A DNA stretch of 64,000 bases from Crossaster papposus (Eukaryota; Echinodermata; Asteroidea; Velatida; Solasteridae): NCBI GenBank assembly GCA_037893245.1, contig JBAIAA010000396.1, positions 496,001 through 560,000 of the forward strand, given 5' to 3'. Below, in pieces: positions 25,856 to 40,177 of the stretch. The notes under the pieces are model-generated. The model did no database searches. It was not told the origin of the DNA and saw only the letters and a list, made by a program, of their open reading frames with translations. How positions within the stretch are numbered: the stretch's first letter is position 1; each line of letters starts with the position of its first letter. A program made the position numbers and the translations under genes.

Positions 25856-27351
25856 TAGGCCTACAAACAAATTACTTTGCCTCCACAAACAAAACCAAAA
25901 GGCTCTTTTCAGGGCCACCACATAGTTACAAGAGAGAAACGCCGCTGTCTGTCTGTTCTTCATTTTTAAATAAAGTTTTAAAAGAGACAAATTTAGATAA
26001 TACATGTGTAGATTTTAACTTTCACAGCCAAAGGCCCGCTGAGTTTGTTCAATGGCTTCGTTTATTTTTTAAAGAATCGCCTTCCCTTTTCCTGCTTATA
26101 AAAATATTAAGAAAGTGTTTTTTGTCATCCGGGCGCGCGTGCGTTTTAACTTGTATCCCGGCGACCTTCATATAAAAACTAGTTCATTAAATATGCAACG
26201 CGCGCACTGTGACTTCAACAAAGCAAAAATAAATACGCGCTGTGTCTGTACTCTATATATACATGTACTACGCGTACTGTACAGTACATGCATGTTCAGT
26301 TTGTAAAAGTACGTGAATGATATTATACCCGCGACCCAGCACATCAAAATCAAGAATAAGTCGGAAAAAGACTTTCGGAGATATAAATATAATAAGATTG
26401 CAAATTCAATAAGCTTTTTAATGACATCCATCACAAGCCTTTAGCTCGGAAATTATTGGTTACGAGTTACAGACTGGGGATGGCTATCAATAGAAAGCCT
26501 ATGGAATTTCAAATGTTACTATGTACATATCGTGAATTGTCATTTCCCGCTTATTATTGATTTTGATATCCTGGGTCACATTTTCATAGATTTAACAAAA
26601 ACATTGGAAATGTGGTGAGTTGACACTTCGCGTGTGGTCTATTAGCTTTGTTTTCGTGTTCTGTCTTACCTGGGCCCAATTTCATAACAAATGTAAGCAC
26701 AACAATTTGCTTAGCATGAAACCTTTTCCTTGGCCAAACTGAAGATTTCCGAACACGTTTTATTGACGGTCGTGAATTCTCGTTAACGTTCGCGACTACA
26801 ATTTCGACGTCTGGGTGTACACAATTAAATGGTCAGGCCATAGAACCAGACTATTTTCACCGCCCACAAAGTGGGACATTTAGGTTCTGCTTAAAAACAA
26901 ATAAACCGGCCTGAACGGTAAACGATCGAGGCGCGGTTGTGCCGAAGGGCGCCATCTATCGGCACGCTCGTACCGGCAGGTCTGTGTGTATTTACAGCGG
27001 CGAGGCGCAGTGCAGCATGGCGATAATTTTGATACCAGTCGCATTTTTCCAGATTTTCAAGTGACTTTTGGTTAAAAAAAATGAATTTGTAAAAGAATAT
27101 TGTCGATGTGTATGAAAATGTGTTATGAAAACCCCCCAAGCTCATGAATATTGATGTAAATTAACGTGCCAAAAGTTGGTAATTTCTATAAACGGGTTTG
27201 CGTCGGGCTCTGTGAGAAGTCCTTTTCTTGACCCGAAATACACAAATTAGAAAAGTTAAAATAAGAATATTATTCGGATGAGAACAATGGGCGGGGGAAT
27301 CAATTTGCATGCATAATTCCAGAGCGCCCTATTGGTTCAATGTCAATCGTT

Positions 27352-27384
27352 ATCGCTTCTCGGCCTTTTGGCTAAGATCATGTG
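27352..27384 (+). pseudogene. U2: U2 snRNA 5' fragment (nt 1-33), unit 4
   Basis: Identical to the unit 1 fragment, with the same junction to AAGGCATG. Confidence 0.95.
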
Positions 27385-27876
27385 AAGGCATGTATCTGTG
27401 TCATATGAGGTCAGGAAGATCGGGAGGGGTCCTGGCCCCACGATGATACGCTCCTTTGGGGCCATTGTGGTGGTTCAGTAAGACTCCTCCCCCGAAGCGA
27501 TCCCCTGCTGGAACCTGAGGGAACCAGATTGTGGGTGACCTTTTTATGCGCCTCGGCGTTGTATCCCTTCGGGGTGTTTTTTCGCTTCGGCGTTGTATCC
27601 CTTCGGGGTGTTTTTTCGCTTCGGCGTTGTATCCCTTCGGGGTGTTTTGTGTGTTTGCGCATGTGCATTCTTGTTGTTGCGAGTTTGTATGTATGTCGGG
27701 TAGGGTCGTACCCTACCATGGTAACGCATGGGTAGCGTGGCTACACTGACTGTCTTGTTGCATGTTGTCTTTCGGTTTAGAGGGCAGGAGGGCTCGTAGC
27801 CTTACTAACCTAGGTGTAGTGTGACTACCCTGTCCTAGGAGTTCTTCTTTATGAAGACTCCAAAACATCAAAAATA
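27385..27876 (+). mobile_element. Short SINE-like U2-inserted element, unit 4
   Basis: 492 bp, with the same head, tail and junctions as the unit 1 element. It has three 34-bp repeats (about 27546-27655) instead of four. The family A-like hairpin block starts at 27702. Since junctions and body agree, the two units probably descend from one insertion copied by unequal exchange, although repeated precise insertion cannot be excluded. Confidence 0.88.
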
Positions 27877-28033
27877 AGTATCTGTTCTTTTCAGCTTAAT
27901 ATCTGAAACGCTGTTCATCGAACAGCCAGTATATTAATCTGATTTTTGGATTTGGGCCGTGGAATAGAGGCTTGCCTCGTCCCGGCCATGGGTTGGCCCG
28001 GTATAGCAGTACATCCGGGATTCGGCCCACTCC
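27877..28033 (+). pseudogene. U2: U2 snRNA 3' fragment (nt 35-191), unit 4
   Basis: Promoterless remainder of U2, undecayed. Confidence 0.95.
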
Positions 28034-28764
28034 CCTCGGGGAACATCAATTAATACAAAAACAGGTCTCGTCTATTATGTGTATTCCTATGTCGCCTCAC
28101 TTTTACAAGTTCTTTCTTCGCTTTACTTCGTGGCTTTCTTATATTTGAACATTTCAATTTGTCTCAATTAAATAATTGTATGAAGACCGATCTCTTTGTT
28201 TTAGGTTGATTTCTGAAGAAAGGGAAAAACAACAACAACAAAAACAAACAAACAAACAAACAAACAAACAGATCCTCTGCGACTGGTTGTATTTTTTTTT
28301 GGCGAAGATGTATTAGATTTCTTTATCTTTTCCATATTTTTAGAAATTCATATGATTTCATATAAATGTAGACTTTAAATGTTCTTTTTGTTTTTGGTCT
28401 TGTTTGTTTGAATTCCATTTTTGTTCTAAATACTGTATAGGTAATAATGCAGGGCCCTTTTTTATAGCTTTTTTTTTGTAAGTGATAAAACCTCAAATAC
28501 AATAAATAACAGTGCTTTTAACAGTTCAGTTTTTATGTTTGTATTTTAATGTTGCGATTATTCGTTTGCTTGCTTTCCTCTCTCTCTCTCTCTCGTTGAC
28601 TGTTTATTTCTCCTCTCGTGTCGTTATTTCGGGAGGGAAACCTCTGCCACGATTTGTTGCTAGAGGGCGCCCTGACTTTCGTTTGCCTGGCGTGCTCCTA
28701 TCGCGTCCGCGCATAGCAGTGATATATAATACACTGCCTCGCCCATTCAATCGATCTAGTCTAG

Positions 28765-29112
<348 letters not shown>

Positions 29113-29599
29113 ATAGATGCATGATACATGCCATTTTCAAACCAAACGGCTCTTTTCAGAGCCACCACGATTTCACAAAAAGAGATTGATTCCAGGTTTT
29201 AATTTGTGTGTACTCTGTTATTATTTGGGCATTGTCTCGCGGGATTCAGTGTGGATTTTCCTCCCTGTGTCTATTAGTATTAAGGTTTTTTTCTTTTCGT
29301 TTATTGCCCGTAATTATTCCCGGGATGTCTTTATCGAAGACACGGCCCATTTGTTTATTTTGGTAGCTGGGGAAAATTAATTTGCTTGCAAAGTATCATG
29401 TACTCGTAGGTAATATTGACCGTATTGTTTCGGAGGGTAAATCAGTTGTGATCAGTGAAGCGTCCCGGCATGGTGTCCGAATTATCCAATCGGAAGACTG
29501 CCCATTGTTATACTTCAGCCCCAGGATGCTATTCTCTAGTCTTAAGAGACGGCCTGTTCGTTGATTTGGCATTCACTTCTTATCTACTCTCCATTCTGA

Positions 29600-30028
<429 letters not shown>

Positions 30029-30762
30029 GTCACAGCTGCGTGCGCAAAACTAACCGAACGGCCCTTTTCAGGGCCAATATTTTTTTCAAAGAGAGATTCA
30101 TTCCAATCGCGTTTTCTGTAGAGTTTTGGAAAGTTAAGTTTGGTTACTATAGGTAAATACGAATTTTAACTGGCCAGAGCTCCGGAGAACGGATTAATAA
30201 AATTAATCGGATTAGTCTCTTTCCATTTTGTTTGTTTGTCTGTCTGTCTCTTATTTTTTGTTGTCCCCCCACCCCCCAAAATAAAAATAAAAAATTATTT
30301 TACTTTTAATACGGTAAAAAAGGAGAAGAGTAATTGCCTGGCCATGTACACAATTGTTTATGCAGTCATTTTGTGTCATATTTTCGAAAACGGGAACTCT
30401 TCGTTACATTGGATGATACGCAAGTTTACCCGGCGTTTGGGGAAAAATAAATAATGAGTGAAACCACACCGGATTGTTGGCCTCTACCGAATATAATAAA
30501 AAAGTGGATATTCTAAATTATTGTTTGTAATTGTTTGTTTCTTGGAGTTTTCATTCGGATTCGGAAGGATAGCTTTTGCCCTCTGTGCGTGTGGCAAGCG
30601 CCAATGCATGTCACTTTGCACGCGTACATAATTCTTCACGCTTGGGTGATTGTGTGGACAATGCGTGTATGCCCAGAATCCTAGCGGGTACCATAAAAGT
30701 CGTCCCGGCATGCTTGACCTTCCATTCGATCGCACGATCACATACACTCATCTTCTCCAATC

Positions 30763-31131
30763 ATGGCTCCTAAAGTTAGCGGAAAAGGCCAGAAGAAGGC
30801 CGGCAACACCAAGGCTCCGGTCAGCACGAACAAGAAGAGGCGTCGGCGTCGCAAGGAGAGCTACGGCATCTACATCTACAAAGTCATGAAACAGGTGCAC
30901 CCCGACACAGGAATCTCCAGCAAGGCAATGAGCATCATGAACAGCTTTGTCAACGACGTGTTTGAGCGCATCGCCGGCGAATCTTCCCGCCTTGCCCACT
31001 ACAACAAGAAGTCGACCATCTCAAGTCGTGAAGTGCAGACTGCAGTACGCCTAATCCTCCCGGGAGAGCTTGCCAAGCATGCAGTCAGCGAAGGAACCAA
31101 GGCCGTCACCAAGTATACGACTTCAAAATAG
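30763..31131 (+). CDS. H2B: Histone H2B, unit 5
   Basis: Protein identical to the copy at 2269. The stem-loop is at 31176-31191. Confidence 0.99.
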   Translation: MAPKVSGKGQKKAGNTKAPVSTNKKRRRRRKESYGIYIYKVMKQVHPDTGISSKAMSIMNSFVNDVFERIAGESSRLAHYNKKSTISSREVQTAVRLILPGELAKHAVSEGTKAVTKYTTSK

Positions 31132-32207
31132 GTTGACCGAGGGAGGAACAAATAACACGAAAAACATAACCAAACGGCTCTTTTCAGAGCCAACACAATT
31201 TAAAAAAAAGAGATGTGACTGTCTGATCTGTGTTACTAATTTAGTCAATATTCGTAGGTGGTAAAATCGTTCGGGTAGTGTTCCCGTCTTTACATTCTCC
31301 CTGACCTTAAAAGGAGAAATGAAGATCAACATTAACCTTCTGTTCTCGTCGCCTTTGAAAACAAATATGTGACTTGAAAAGGCATGACGGGGAAAAGTAT
31401 TTCTGTAGTATTTGGAGTTCTATTGTTTTACACCGTAGTAAAGACCGATTCGTTAGTTTTGCAATGATACCAACAGTATTTATTTACATCATTTAATTAA
31501 CATGATATATACAACATTGCAGGGCTGACAGTGCGCCGCCCAACCTAAGCGATCGAATTTTTAAAACCAACGAATAGCTTTGACCAAAACAATTATACGC
31601 GTGTCCGCCAACAACGAAATTGACAAATGGGGGTCATTGTTAATTTAGCCTCAGTAAGTCACGTAGGAATTTGCAATGGCGAAACAGCCTTTTGTTATTC
31701 AGCACCTGTGCACGCAGTGGTTTTTGTTCATTCAGTCTCCATTACGAGAAGTAGTGGTTTCTTGTTTGATGTATGTTTAATATATGTGTTTGTCGTATCT
31801 CTGTGCAGACAAATCCGTGACAGTTTTCAATGTGGTTTATGAGGGACGATCTGCGGCCAGCGTGGAGGCAGGTCAATCGGTAGGCAACAGGGACACACCG
31901 TCGGGATAACAGAAATCGTCTGAGAAAGCAGGTAAGGTTTTTGGGTGCTTTGGGTTTTTGCTGTTATGATTTCATCGCTTAGATTGAAGACAGACAGACA
32001 GACAGACCTCGTTCAAAAAATGTATCCCTGTCTTCACGAATCCAAAAATGGATGCGGTGCACTCAACCGTACAGTAAGTGTGTCGCGCGTGATTGGCTAC
32101 TTGGCGTGCTTCGGCCAATCCACCGGAACGCTATAACTAGTGCTGTCACCCCCCTCGTACGGCACTTTCACTGCAGATCGCAATCTACTGTCACCAATTA
32201 CTTCAAG

Positions 32208-32585
32208 ATGACTGGACGAGGAAAGAGCGGAAAAGCAAGAAGCAAGGCCAGGAGCAGGTCCTCAAGGGCGGGACTGCAGTTCCCCGTGGGTCGCGTTCAT
32301 CGATTTTTGCGAAGGGGCAACTACGCTGAGCGGGTTGGAGCCGGTGCACCGGTCTACCTGGCAGCCGTGATGGAATACCTGACCGCGGAGATCCTGGAGC
32401 TGGCCGGTAACGCAGCACGAGACAATAAGAAGACGAGAATTAACCCTCGACATCTGCAGCTTGCTATACGCAACGACGAAGAGCTTAACAAGTTGATGAG
32501 TGGGGTTACCATCGCGCAAGGCGGTGTGCTTCCCAACATCCAGCAAGTACTTCTGCCCAAAAAGGCCGCCAAAGTATCAAAGTAA
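32208..32585 (+). CDS. H2A: Histone H2A, unit 5
   Basis: Protein identical to the copy at 3714. The stem-loop is at 32631-32646. Confidence 0.98.
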   Translation: MTGRGKSGKARSKARSRSSRAGLQFPVGRVHRFLRRGNYAERVGAGAPVYLAAVMEYLTAEILELAGNAARDNKKTRINPRHLQLAIRNDEELNKLMSGVTIAQGGVLPNIQQVLLPKKAAKVSK

Positions 32586-34081
32586 TAGGCCTACAAACAA
32601 ATTACTTTGCCTCCACAAACAAAACCAAAAGGCTCTTTTCAGGGCCACCACATAGTTACAAGAGAGAAACGCCGCTGTCTGTCTGTTCTTCATTTTTAAA
32701 TAAAGTTTTAAAAGAGACAAATTTAGATAATACATGTGTAGATTTTAACTTTCACAGCCAAAGGCCCGCTGAGTTTGTTCAATGGCTTCGTTTATTTTTT
32801 AAAGAATCGCCTTCCCTTTTCCTGCTTATAAAAATATTAAGAAAGTGTTTTTTGTCATCCGGGCGCGCGTGCGTTTTAACTTGTATCCCGGCGACCTTCA
32901 TATAAAAACTAGTTCATTAAATATGCAACGCGCGCACTGTGACTTCAACAAAGCAAAAATAAATACGCGCTGTGTCTGTACTCTATATATACATGTACTA
33001 CGCGTACTGTACAGTACATGCATGTTCAGTTTGTAAAAGTACGTGAATGATATTATACCCGCGACCCAGCACATCAAAATCAAGAATAAGTCGGAAAAAG
33101 ACTTTCGGAGATATAAATATAATAAGATTGCAAATTCAATAAGCTTTTTAATGACATCCATCACAAGCCTTTAGCTCGGAAATTATTGGTTACGAGTTAC
33201 AGACTGGGGATGGCTATCAATAGAAAGCCTATGGAATTTCAAATGTTACTATGTACATATCGTGAATTGTCATTTCCCGCTTATTATTGATTTTGATATC
33301 CTGGGTCACATTTTCATAGATTTAACAAAAACATTGGAAATGTGGTGAGTTGACACTTCGCGTGTGGTCTATTAGCTTTGTTTTCGTGTTCTGTCTTACC
33401 TGGGCCCAATTTCATAACAAATGTAAGCACAACAATTTGCTTAGCATGAAACCTTTTCCTTGGCCAAACTGAAGATTTCCGAACACGTTTTATTGACGGT
33501 CGTGAATTCTCGTTAACGTTCGCGACTACAATTTCGACGTCTGGGTGTACACAATTAAATGGTCAGGCCATAGAACCAGACTATTTTCACCGCCCACAAA
33601 GTGGGACATTTAGGTTCTGCTTAAAAACAAATAAACCGGCCTGAACGGTAAACGATCGAGGCGCGGTTGTGCCGAAGGGCGCCATCTATCGGCACGCTCG
33701 TACCGGCAGGTCTGTGTGTATTTACAGCGGCGAGGCGCAGTGCAGCATGGCGATAATTTTGATACCAGTCGCATTTTTCCAGATTTTCAAGTGACTTTTG
33801 GTTAAAAAAAATGAATTTGTAAAAGAATATTGTCGATGTGTATGAAAATGTGTTATGAAAACCCCCCAAGCTCATGAATATTGATGTAAATTAACGTGCC
33901 AAAAGTTGGTAATTTCTATAAACGGGTTTGCGTCGGGCTCTGTGAGAAGTCCTTTTCTTGACCCGAAATACACAAATTAGAAAAGTTAAAATAAGAATAT
34001 TATTCGGATGAGAACAATGGGCGGGGGAATCAATTTGCATGCATAATTCCAGAGCGCCCTATTGGTTCAATGTCAATCGTT

Positions 34082-34110
34082 ATCGCTTCTCGGCCTTTTG
34101 GCCAAGATCA
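34082..34110 (+). pseudogene. U2: U2 snRNA 5' fragment (nt 1-29), unit 5
   Basis: 29 nt of U2 with one change (GGCTAAG to GGCCAAG, nt 22), which makes the stem I region GGCC-TTTT-GGCC. The same change is found in all three family B loci and in no other. Confidence 0.92.
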
Positions 34111-34122
34111 CCGGGAGCTACG

Positions 34123-35463
34123 ATGGCAACGAATGAACTACAGAGGGAGCTGTCTACATACCTGACGACTGATGCGAAGATCCAATACGACGAGATGTGC
34201 CAGCTGATCTCCGAGACCGCCGGGGAGACTGACGTCGCCTGCGTCCAGCAGCTGAGTGAAAACAAATGGTGCGTCACCACAACATCTGAAGCGGCCAATA
34301 CAAAGATGCTCCAAGCCGACCTGCTCATCGGGCAACATCGTGTTACGTCCACACCGGTGAGCAGGAAGAAGACCTTCATCACGGTCCGTGACGCACCATT
34401 CGAGCTACGCGACGTCACCATCTCCCTGGCGCTATCTCACTACGGCAAGGTCTTCGGCATCAGACGAGGACATTGGCAGAAACATCTTGGGTGGGAGAAC
34501 GGCCACCGACACGCGCGTATGGAACTGAGTCGTCCAATCCCATCTTACGTGCGTGTCGGTGGGTACCAAGTGCGAGTGGAGTACGACCACCAAGAGAGGA
34601 CATGCCGGGTTTGCGGGTTGGTCGGCCACCTGGCTGCGGGGTGCCCGTCAGTTGTGTGCTACAACTGCAACAAGCACGGGCACCGCAGCCGGGAGTGTCC
34701 GGAGCCGGTGAAGTGCCGAGGGTGCGGGGAGACGGGGCACTATGCCGCACGGTGCCCCCGTTCGTACGCCGCTCGCCTGCGTGTTACGGCTTTCACCGAC
34801 CCGGACATCGACGACGACGGCGGCGACCCGCGCCCGGCGAGACCGCCCACACCACCTCGGGCCAGTCCGGACCCTGCGGCTACAACCCGTCAGACAGGAC
34901 CACTCAAGGTACCCCGGACCCCACCACAGGACGCCCCACCACAGCCGGCCAGACCAACCAAGCCTTCACGGCCTAGTAGCCCACCACAAAGAACATCTGA
35001 GGCCGGCACACCCACTGCAGGCGGCACCAGGCCCGCCCGCACAGCCAACCGTCCACCTCGGCGTGGTGCGGGCGAGGCGGTTGCCCCGACCACGGAGAGT
35101 GCGACGGCAACGGTGTCGATGTCATCGTTGTCGTCGTCAGAAACATCGATCACTACGAACGTGTCGTTCTCCTCCGTGGAAGGCGGTAAGCCTAGGCGGT
35201 ACCAGCTGAAACTCCCGTCGATAACGCCGGAAGAGAGAACCAGGGACTGGGCGGAGATGGTCGCGAGTGCGGAGGCGGAGATACAGCAAGAGATGGAGCG
35301 ACGGAGCCAGGAAAGCAGTTCCGACGGGTCCGTCGCCTCCATAATATCTACCGCCTCCGCAAAACGCTGTCACCATTCCTCAGATTCCCCTGAGGAATGG
35401 TCGACAATACGAGGGAAGAAACCACGTCCCAAGAAGAGGAAGGCACGAGCCAACAAAAAATGA
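34123..35463 (+). CDS. Family B ORF1 protein (RRM-like, three CCHC knuckles)
   Basis: A 446-residue gag-like protein. An RRM-like region (about 84-156) precedes three CCHC knuckles: C161/C164/H169/C174, C179/C182/H187/C192 and C198/C201/H206/C211. A Pro-rich, probably disordered stretch (about 236-315), a Ser/Thr-rich part, an acidic segment (about 368-395, AEAEIQQEMERR) and a basic tail (432-446) follow. The frame is open upstream through the U2 fragment to 34039, but the ATG at 34123 is the first inside the element and is shared by all three copies. Presumed function: RNA chaperone of a retroelement RNP. It is GC-rich, unlike the AT-rich spacers around it. Confidence 0.88.
   Translation: MATNELQRELSTYLTTDAKIQYDEMCQLISETAGETDVACVQQLSENKWCVTTTSEAANTKMLQADLLIGQHRVTSTPVSRKKTFITVRDAPFELRDVTISLALSHYGKVFGIRRGHWQKHLGWENGHRHARMELSRPIPSYVRVGGYQVRVEYDHQERTCRVCGLVGHLAAGCPSVVCYNCNKHGHRSRECPEPVKCRGCGETGHYAARCPRSYAARLRVTAFTDPDIDDDGGDPRPARPPTPPRASPDPAATTRQTGPLKVPRTPPQDAPPQPARPTKPSRPSSPPQRTSEAGTPTAGGTRPARTANRPPRRGAGEAVAPTTESATATVSMSSLSSSETSITTNVSFSSVEGGKPRRYQLKLPSITPEERTRDWAEMVASAEAEIQQEMERRSQESSSDGSVASIISTASAKRCHHSSDSPEEWSTIRGKKPRPKKRKARANKK
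35372..35401 (+). other. 12-bp perfect inverted repeat inside family B ORF1
   Basis: ACCATTCCTCAG (35372-35383) pairs with CTGAGGAATGGT (35390-35401) around the loop ATTCCC, close to the end of the coding region. It is also in unit 6, and in unit 8 with one G-U pair. Confidence 0.8.
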
Positions 35464-35847
35464 ACTGTTTTCTTTGGTGGTGGGTTAAGTGAGTTGTTTT
35501 GTTTAAATAAGTGGTGGTGGTTTTTTAATAAGAAGATGTAAATTTTATGTAAATATAAGTGGTGGTGGGTTTAAGAAGATGTTAATTTTTTATGTAAATA
35601 TTTTCACAGTTGTGTTTTTGTAAAAATTGAAGATACAAATAATACGTAATATTTATTCAGTTGTTCTTTTCTTGATAGTAATCAAGCGCGTTTATTTTGG
35701 TGGAGGGTTATGTCCCGGTTTATATAATGTTTGCATTGTTTAAAACAAGTTGTATTTAATTTTTATTTTGTACATACTGTGACCGTTGTGTTGTATCATC
35801 ATATGTGTGTTTGGTTTCATTTACAAGAATAAACCAATTTAAAAACC
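35464..35847 (+). other. Family B 3' UTR
   Basis: A 384-nt T-rich tail with GGTGG-type motifs near 35474, 35501, 35559 and 35690. It has a duplicated segment around AAGAAGATGT and TTATGTAAATA (single in unit 8). It differs from the unit 6 copy by one base near 35672. Confidence 0.7.
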
Positions 35848-36003
35848 GTATCTGTTCTTTTCAGCTTAATATCTGAAACGCTGTTCATCGAACAGCCAGT
35901 ATATTAATCTGATTTTTGGATTTGGGCCGTGGAATAGAGGCTTGCCTCGTCCCGGCCATGGGTTGGCCCGGTATAGCAGTACATCCGGGATTCGGCCCAC
36001 TCC
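35848..36003 (+). pseudogene. U2: U2 snRNA 3' fragment (nt 36-191), unit 5
   Basis: Starts at GTATCTG, one base later than in the family A and short-element loci. Otherwise it matches the intact copy. Confidence 0.95.
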
Positions 36004-36734
36004 CCTCGGGGAACATCAATTAATACAAAAACAGGTCTCGTCTATTATGTGTATTCCTATGTCGCCTCACTTTTACAAGTTCTTTCTTCGCTTTACTTCG
36101 TGGCTTTCTTATATTTGAACATTTCAATTTGTCTCAATTAAATAATTGTATGAAGACCGATCTCTTTGTTTTAGGTTGATTTCTGAAGAAAGGGAAAAAC
36201 AACAACAACAAAAACAAACAAACAAACAAACAAACAAACAGATCCTCTGCGACTGGTTGTATTTTTTTTTGGCGAAGATGTATTAGATTTCTTTATCTTT
36301 TCCATATTTTTAGAAATTCATATGATTTCATATAAATGTAGACTTTAAATGTTCTTTTTGTTTTTGGTCTTGTTTGTTTGAATTCCATTTTTGTTCTAAA
36401 TACTGTATAGGTAATAATGCAGGGCCCTTTTTTATAGCTTTTTTTTTGTAAGTGATAAAACCTCAAATACAATAAATAACAGTGCTTTTAACAGTTCAGT
36501 TTTTATGTTTGTATTTTAATGTTGCGATTATTCGTTTGCTTGCTTTCCTCTCTCTCTCTCTCTCGTTGACTGTTTATTTCTCCTCTCGTGTCGTTATTTC
36601 GGGAGGGAAACCTCTGCCACGATTTGTTGCTAGAGGGCGCCCTGACTTTCGTTTGCCTGGCGTGCTCCTATCGCGTCCGCGCATAGCAGTGATATATAAT
36701 ACACTGCCTCGCCCATTCAATCGATCTAGTCTAG

Positions 36735-37082
<348 letters not shown>

Positions 37083-37569
37083 ATAGATGCATGATACATG
37101 CCATTTTCAAACCAAACGGCTCTTTTCAGAGCCACCACGATTTCACAAAAAGAGATTGATTCCAGGTTTTAATTTGTGTGTACTCTGTTATTATTTGGGC
37201 ATTGTCTCGCGGGATTCAGTGTGGATTTTCCTCCCTGTGTCTATTAGTATTAAGGTTTTTTTCTTTTCGTTTATTGCCCGTAATTATTCCCGGGATGTCT
37301 TTATCGAAGACACGGCCCATTTGTTTATTTTGGTAGCTGGGGAAAATTAATTTGCTTGCAAAGTATCATGTACTCGTAGGTAATATTGACCGTATTGTTT
37401 CGGAGGGTAAATCAGTTGTGATCAGTGAAGCGTCCCGGCATGGTGTCCGAATTATCCAATCGGAAGACTGCCCATTGTTATACTTCAGCCCCAGGATGCT
37501 ATTCTCTAGTCTTAAGAGACGGCCTGTTCGTTGATTTGGCATTCACTTCTTATCTACTCTCCATTCTGA

Positions 37570-37998
<429 letters not shown>

Positions 37999-38732
37999 GT
38001 CACAGCTGCGTGCGCAAAACTAACCGAACGGCCCTTTTCAGGGCCAATATTTTTTTCAAAGAGAGATTCATTCCAATCGCGTTTTCTGTAGAGTTTTGGA
38101 AAGTTAAGTTTGGTTACTATAGGTAAATACGAATTTTAACTGGCCAGAGCTCCGGAGAACGGATTAATAAAATTAATCGGATTAGTCTCTTTCCATTTTG
38201 TTTGTTTGTCTGTCTGTCTCTTATTTTTTGTTGTCCCCCCACCCCCCAAAATAAAAATAAAACATTATTTTACTTTTAATACGGTAAAAAAGGAGAAGAG
38301 TAATTGCCTGGCCATGTACACAATTGTTTATGCAGTCATTTTGTGTCATATTTTCGAAAACGGGAACTCTTCGTTACATTGGATGATACGCAAGTTTACC
38401 CGGCGTTTGGGGAAAAATAAATAATGAGTGAAACCACACCGGATTGTTGGCCTCTACCGAATATAATAAAAAAGTGGATATTCTAAATTATTGTTTGTAA
38501 TTGTTTGTTTCTTGGAGTTTTCATTCGGATTCGGAAGGATAGCTTTTGCCCTCTGTGCGTGTGGCAAGCGCCAATGCATGTCACTTTGCACGCGTACATA
38601 ATTCTTCACGCTTGGGTGATTGTGTGGACAATGCGTGTATGCCCAGAATCCTAGCGGGTACCATAAAAGTCGTCCCGGCATGCTTGACCTTCCATTCGAT
38701 CGCACGATCACATACACTCATCTTCTCCAATC

Positions 38733-39101
38733 ATGGCTCCTAAAGTTAGCGGAAAAGGCCAGAAGAAGGCCGGCAACACCAAGGCTCCGGTCAGCACGAA
38801 CAAGAAGAGGCGTCGGCGTCGCAAGGAGAGCTACGGCATCTACATCTACAAAGTCATGAAACAGGTGCACCCCGACACAGGAATCTCCAGCAAGGCAATG
38901 AGCATCATGAACAGCTTTGTCAACGACGTGTTTGAGCGCATCGCCGGCGAATCTTCCCGCCTTGCCCACTACAACAAGAAGTCGACCATCTCAAGTCGTG
39001 AAGTGCAGACTGCAGTACGCCTAATCCTCCCGGGAGAGCTTGCCAAGCATGCAGTCAGCGAAGGAACCAAGGCCGTCACCAAGTATACGACTTCAAAATA
39101 G
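38733..39101 (+). CDS. H2B: Histone H2B, unit 6
   Basis: Protein identical to the copy at 2269. The stem-loop is at 39146-39161. Confidence 0.99.
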   Translation: MAPKVSGKGQKKAGNTKAPVSTNKKRRRRRKESYGIYIYKVMKQVHPDTGISSKAMSIMNSFVNDVFERIAGESSRLAHYNKKSTISSREVQTAVRLILPGELAKHAVSEGTKAVTKYTTSK

Positions 39102-40177
39102 GTTGACCGAGGGAGGAACAAATAACACGAAAAACATAACCAAACGGCTCTTTTCAGAGCCAACACAATTTAAAAAAAAGAGATGTGACTGTCTGATCTG
39201 TGTTACTAATTTAGTCAATATTCGTAGGTGGTAAAATCGTTCGGGTAGTGTTCCCGTCTTTACATTCTCCCTGACCTTAAAAGGAGAAATGAAGATCAAC
39301 ATTAACCTTCTGTTCTCGTCGCCTTTGAAAACAAATATGTGACTTGAAAAGGCATGACGGGGAAAAGTATTTCTGTAGTATTTGGAGTTCTATTGTTTTA
39401 CACCGTAGTAAAGACCGATTCGTTAGTTTTGCAATGATACCAACAGTATTTATTTACATCATTTAATTAACATGATATATACAACATTGCAGGGCTGACA
39501 GTGCGCCGCCCAACCTAAGCGATCGAATTTTTAAAACCAACGAATAGCTTTGACCAAAACAATTATACGCGTGTCCGCCAACAACGAAATTGACAAATGG
39601 GGGTCATTGTTAATTTAGCCTCAGTAAGTCACGTAGGAATTTGCAATGGCGAAACAGCCTTTTGTTATTCAGCACCTGTGCACGCAGTGGTTTTTGTTCA
39701 TTCAGTCTCCATTACGAGAAGTAGTGGTTTCTTGTTTGATGTATGTTTAATATATGTGTTTGTCGTATCTCTGTGCAGACAAATCCGTGACAGTTTTCAA
39801 TGTGGTTTATGAGGGACGATCTGCGGCCAGCGTGGAGGCAGGTCAATCGGTAGGCAACAGGGACACACCGTCGGGATAACAGAAATCGTCTGAGAAAGCA
39901 GGTAAGGTTTTTGGGTGCTTTGGGTTTTTGCTGTTATGATTTCATCGCTTAGATTGAAGACAGACAGACAGACAGACCTCGTTCAAAAAATGTATCCCTG
40001 TCTTCACGAATCCAAAAATGGATGCGGTGCACTCAACCGTACAGTAAGTGTGTCGCGCGTGATTGGCTACTTGGCGTGCTTCGGCCAATCCACCGGAACG
40101 CTATAACTAGTGCTGTCACCCCCCTCGTACGGCACTTTCACTGCAGATCGCAATCTACTGTCACCAATTACTTCAAG

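Larger units (their letters stand above)
34111..35847 (+). mobile_element. Family B ORF1-only non-LTR element, unit 5
   Basis: A 1737-bp insertion that joins U2 nt 29 to nt 36, so nt 30-35 are missing. It has a 12-nt leader, one ORF (34123-35463) and a T/G-rich 3' UTR. The UTR repeats GGTGGTGGG-type motifs and ends AATAAACCAATTTAAAAACC. No RT or endonuclease ORF is present. Neither ORF1 nor the UTRs resemble family A beyond the shared CCHC plan. Confidence 0.88.

Noticed and set aside
34039-34122. Upstream extension of family B ORF1 through the U2 5' end and promoter
   Set aside because: The first ATG of that reading lies before the U2 transcription start and inside the octamer region; the ATG at 34123 is the likely start. 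The same holds at 42009 and 58713.
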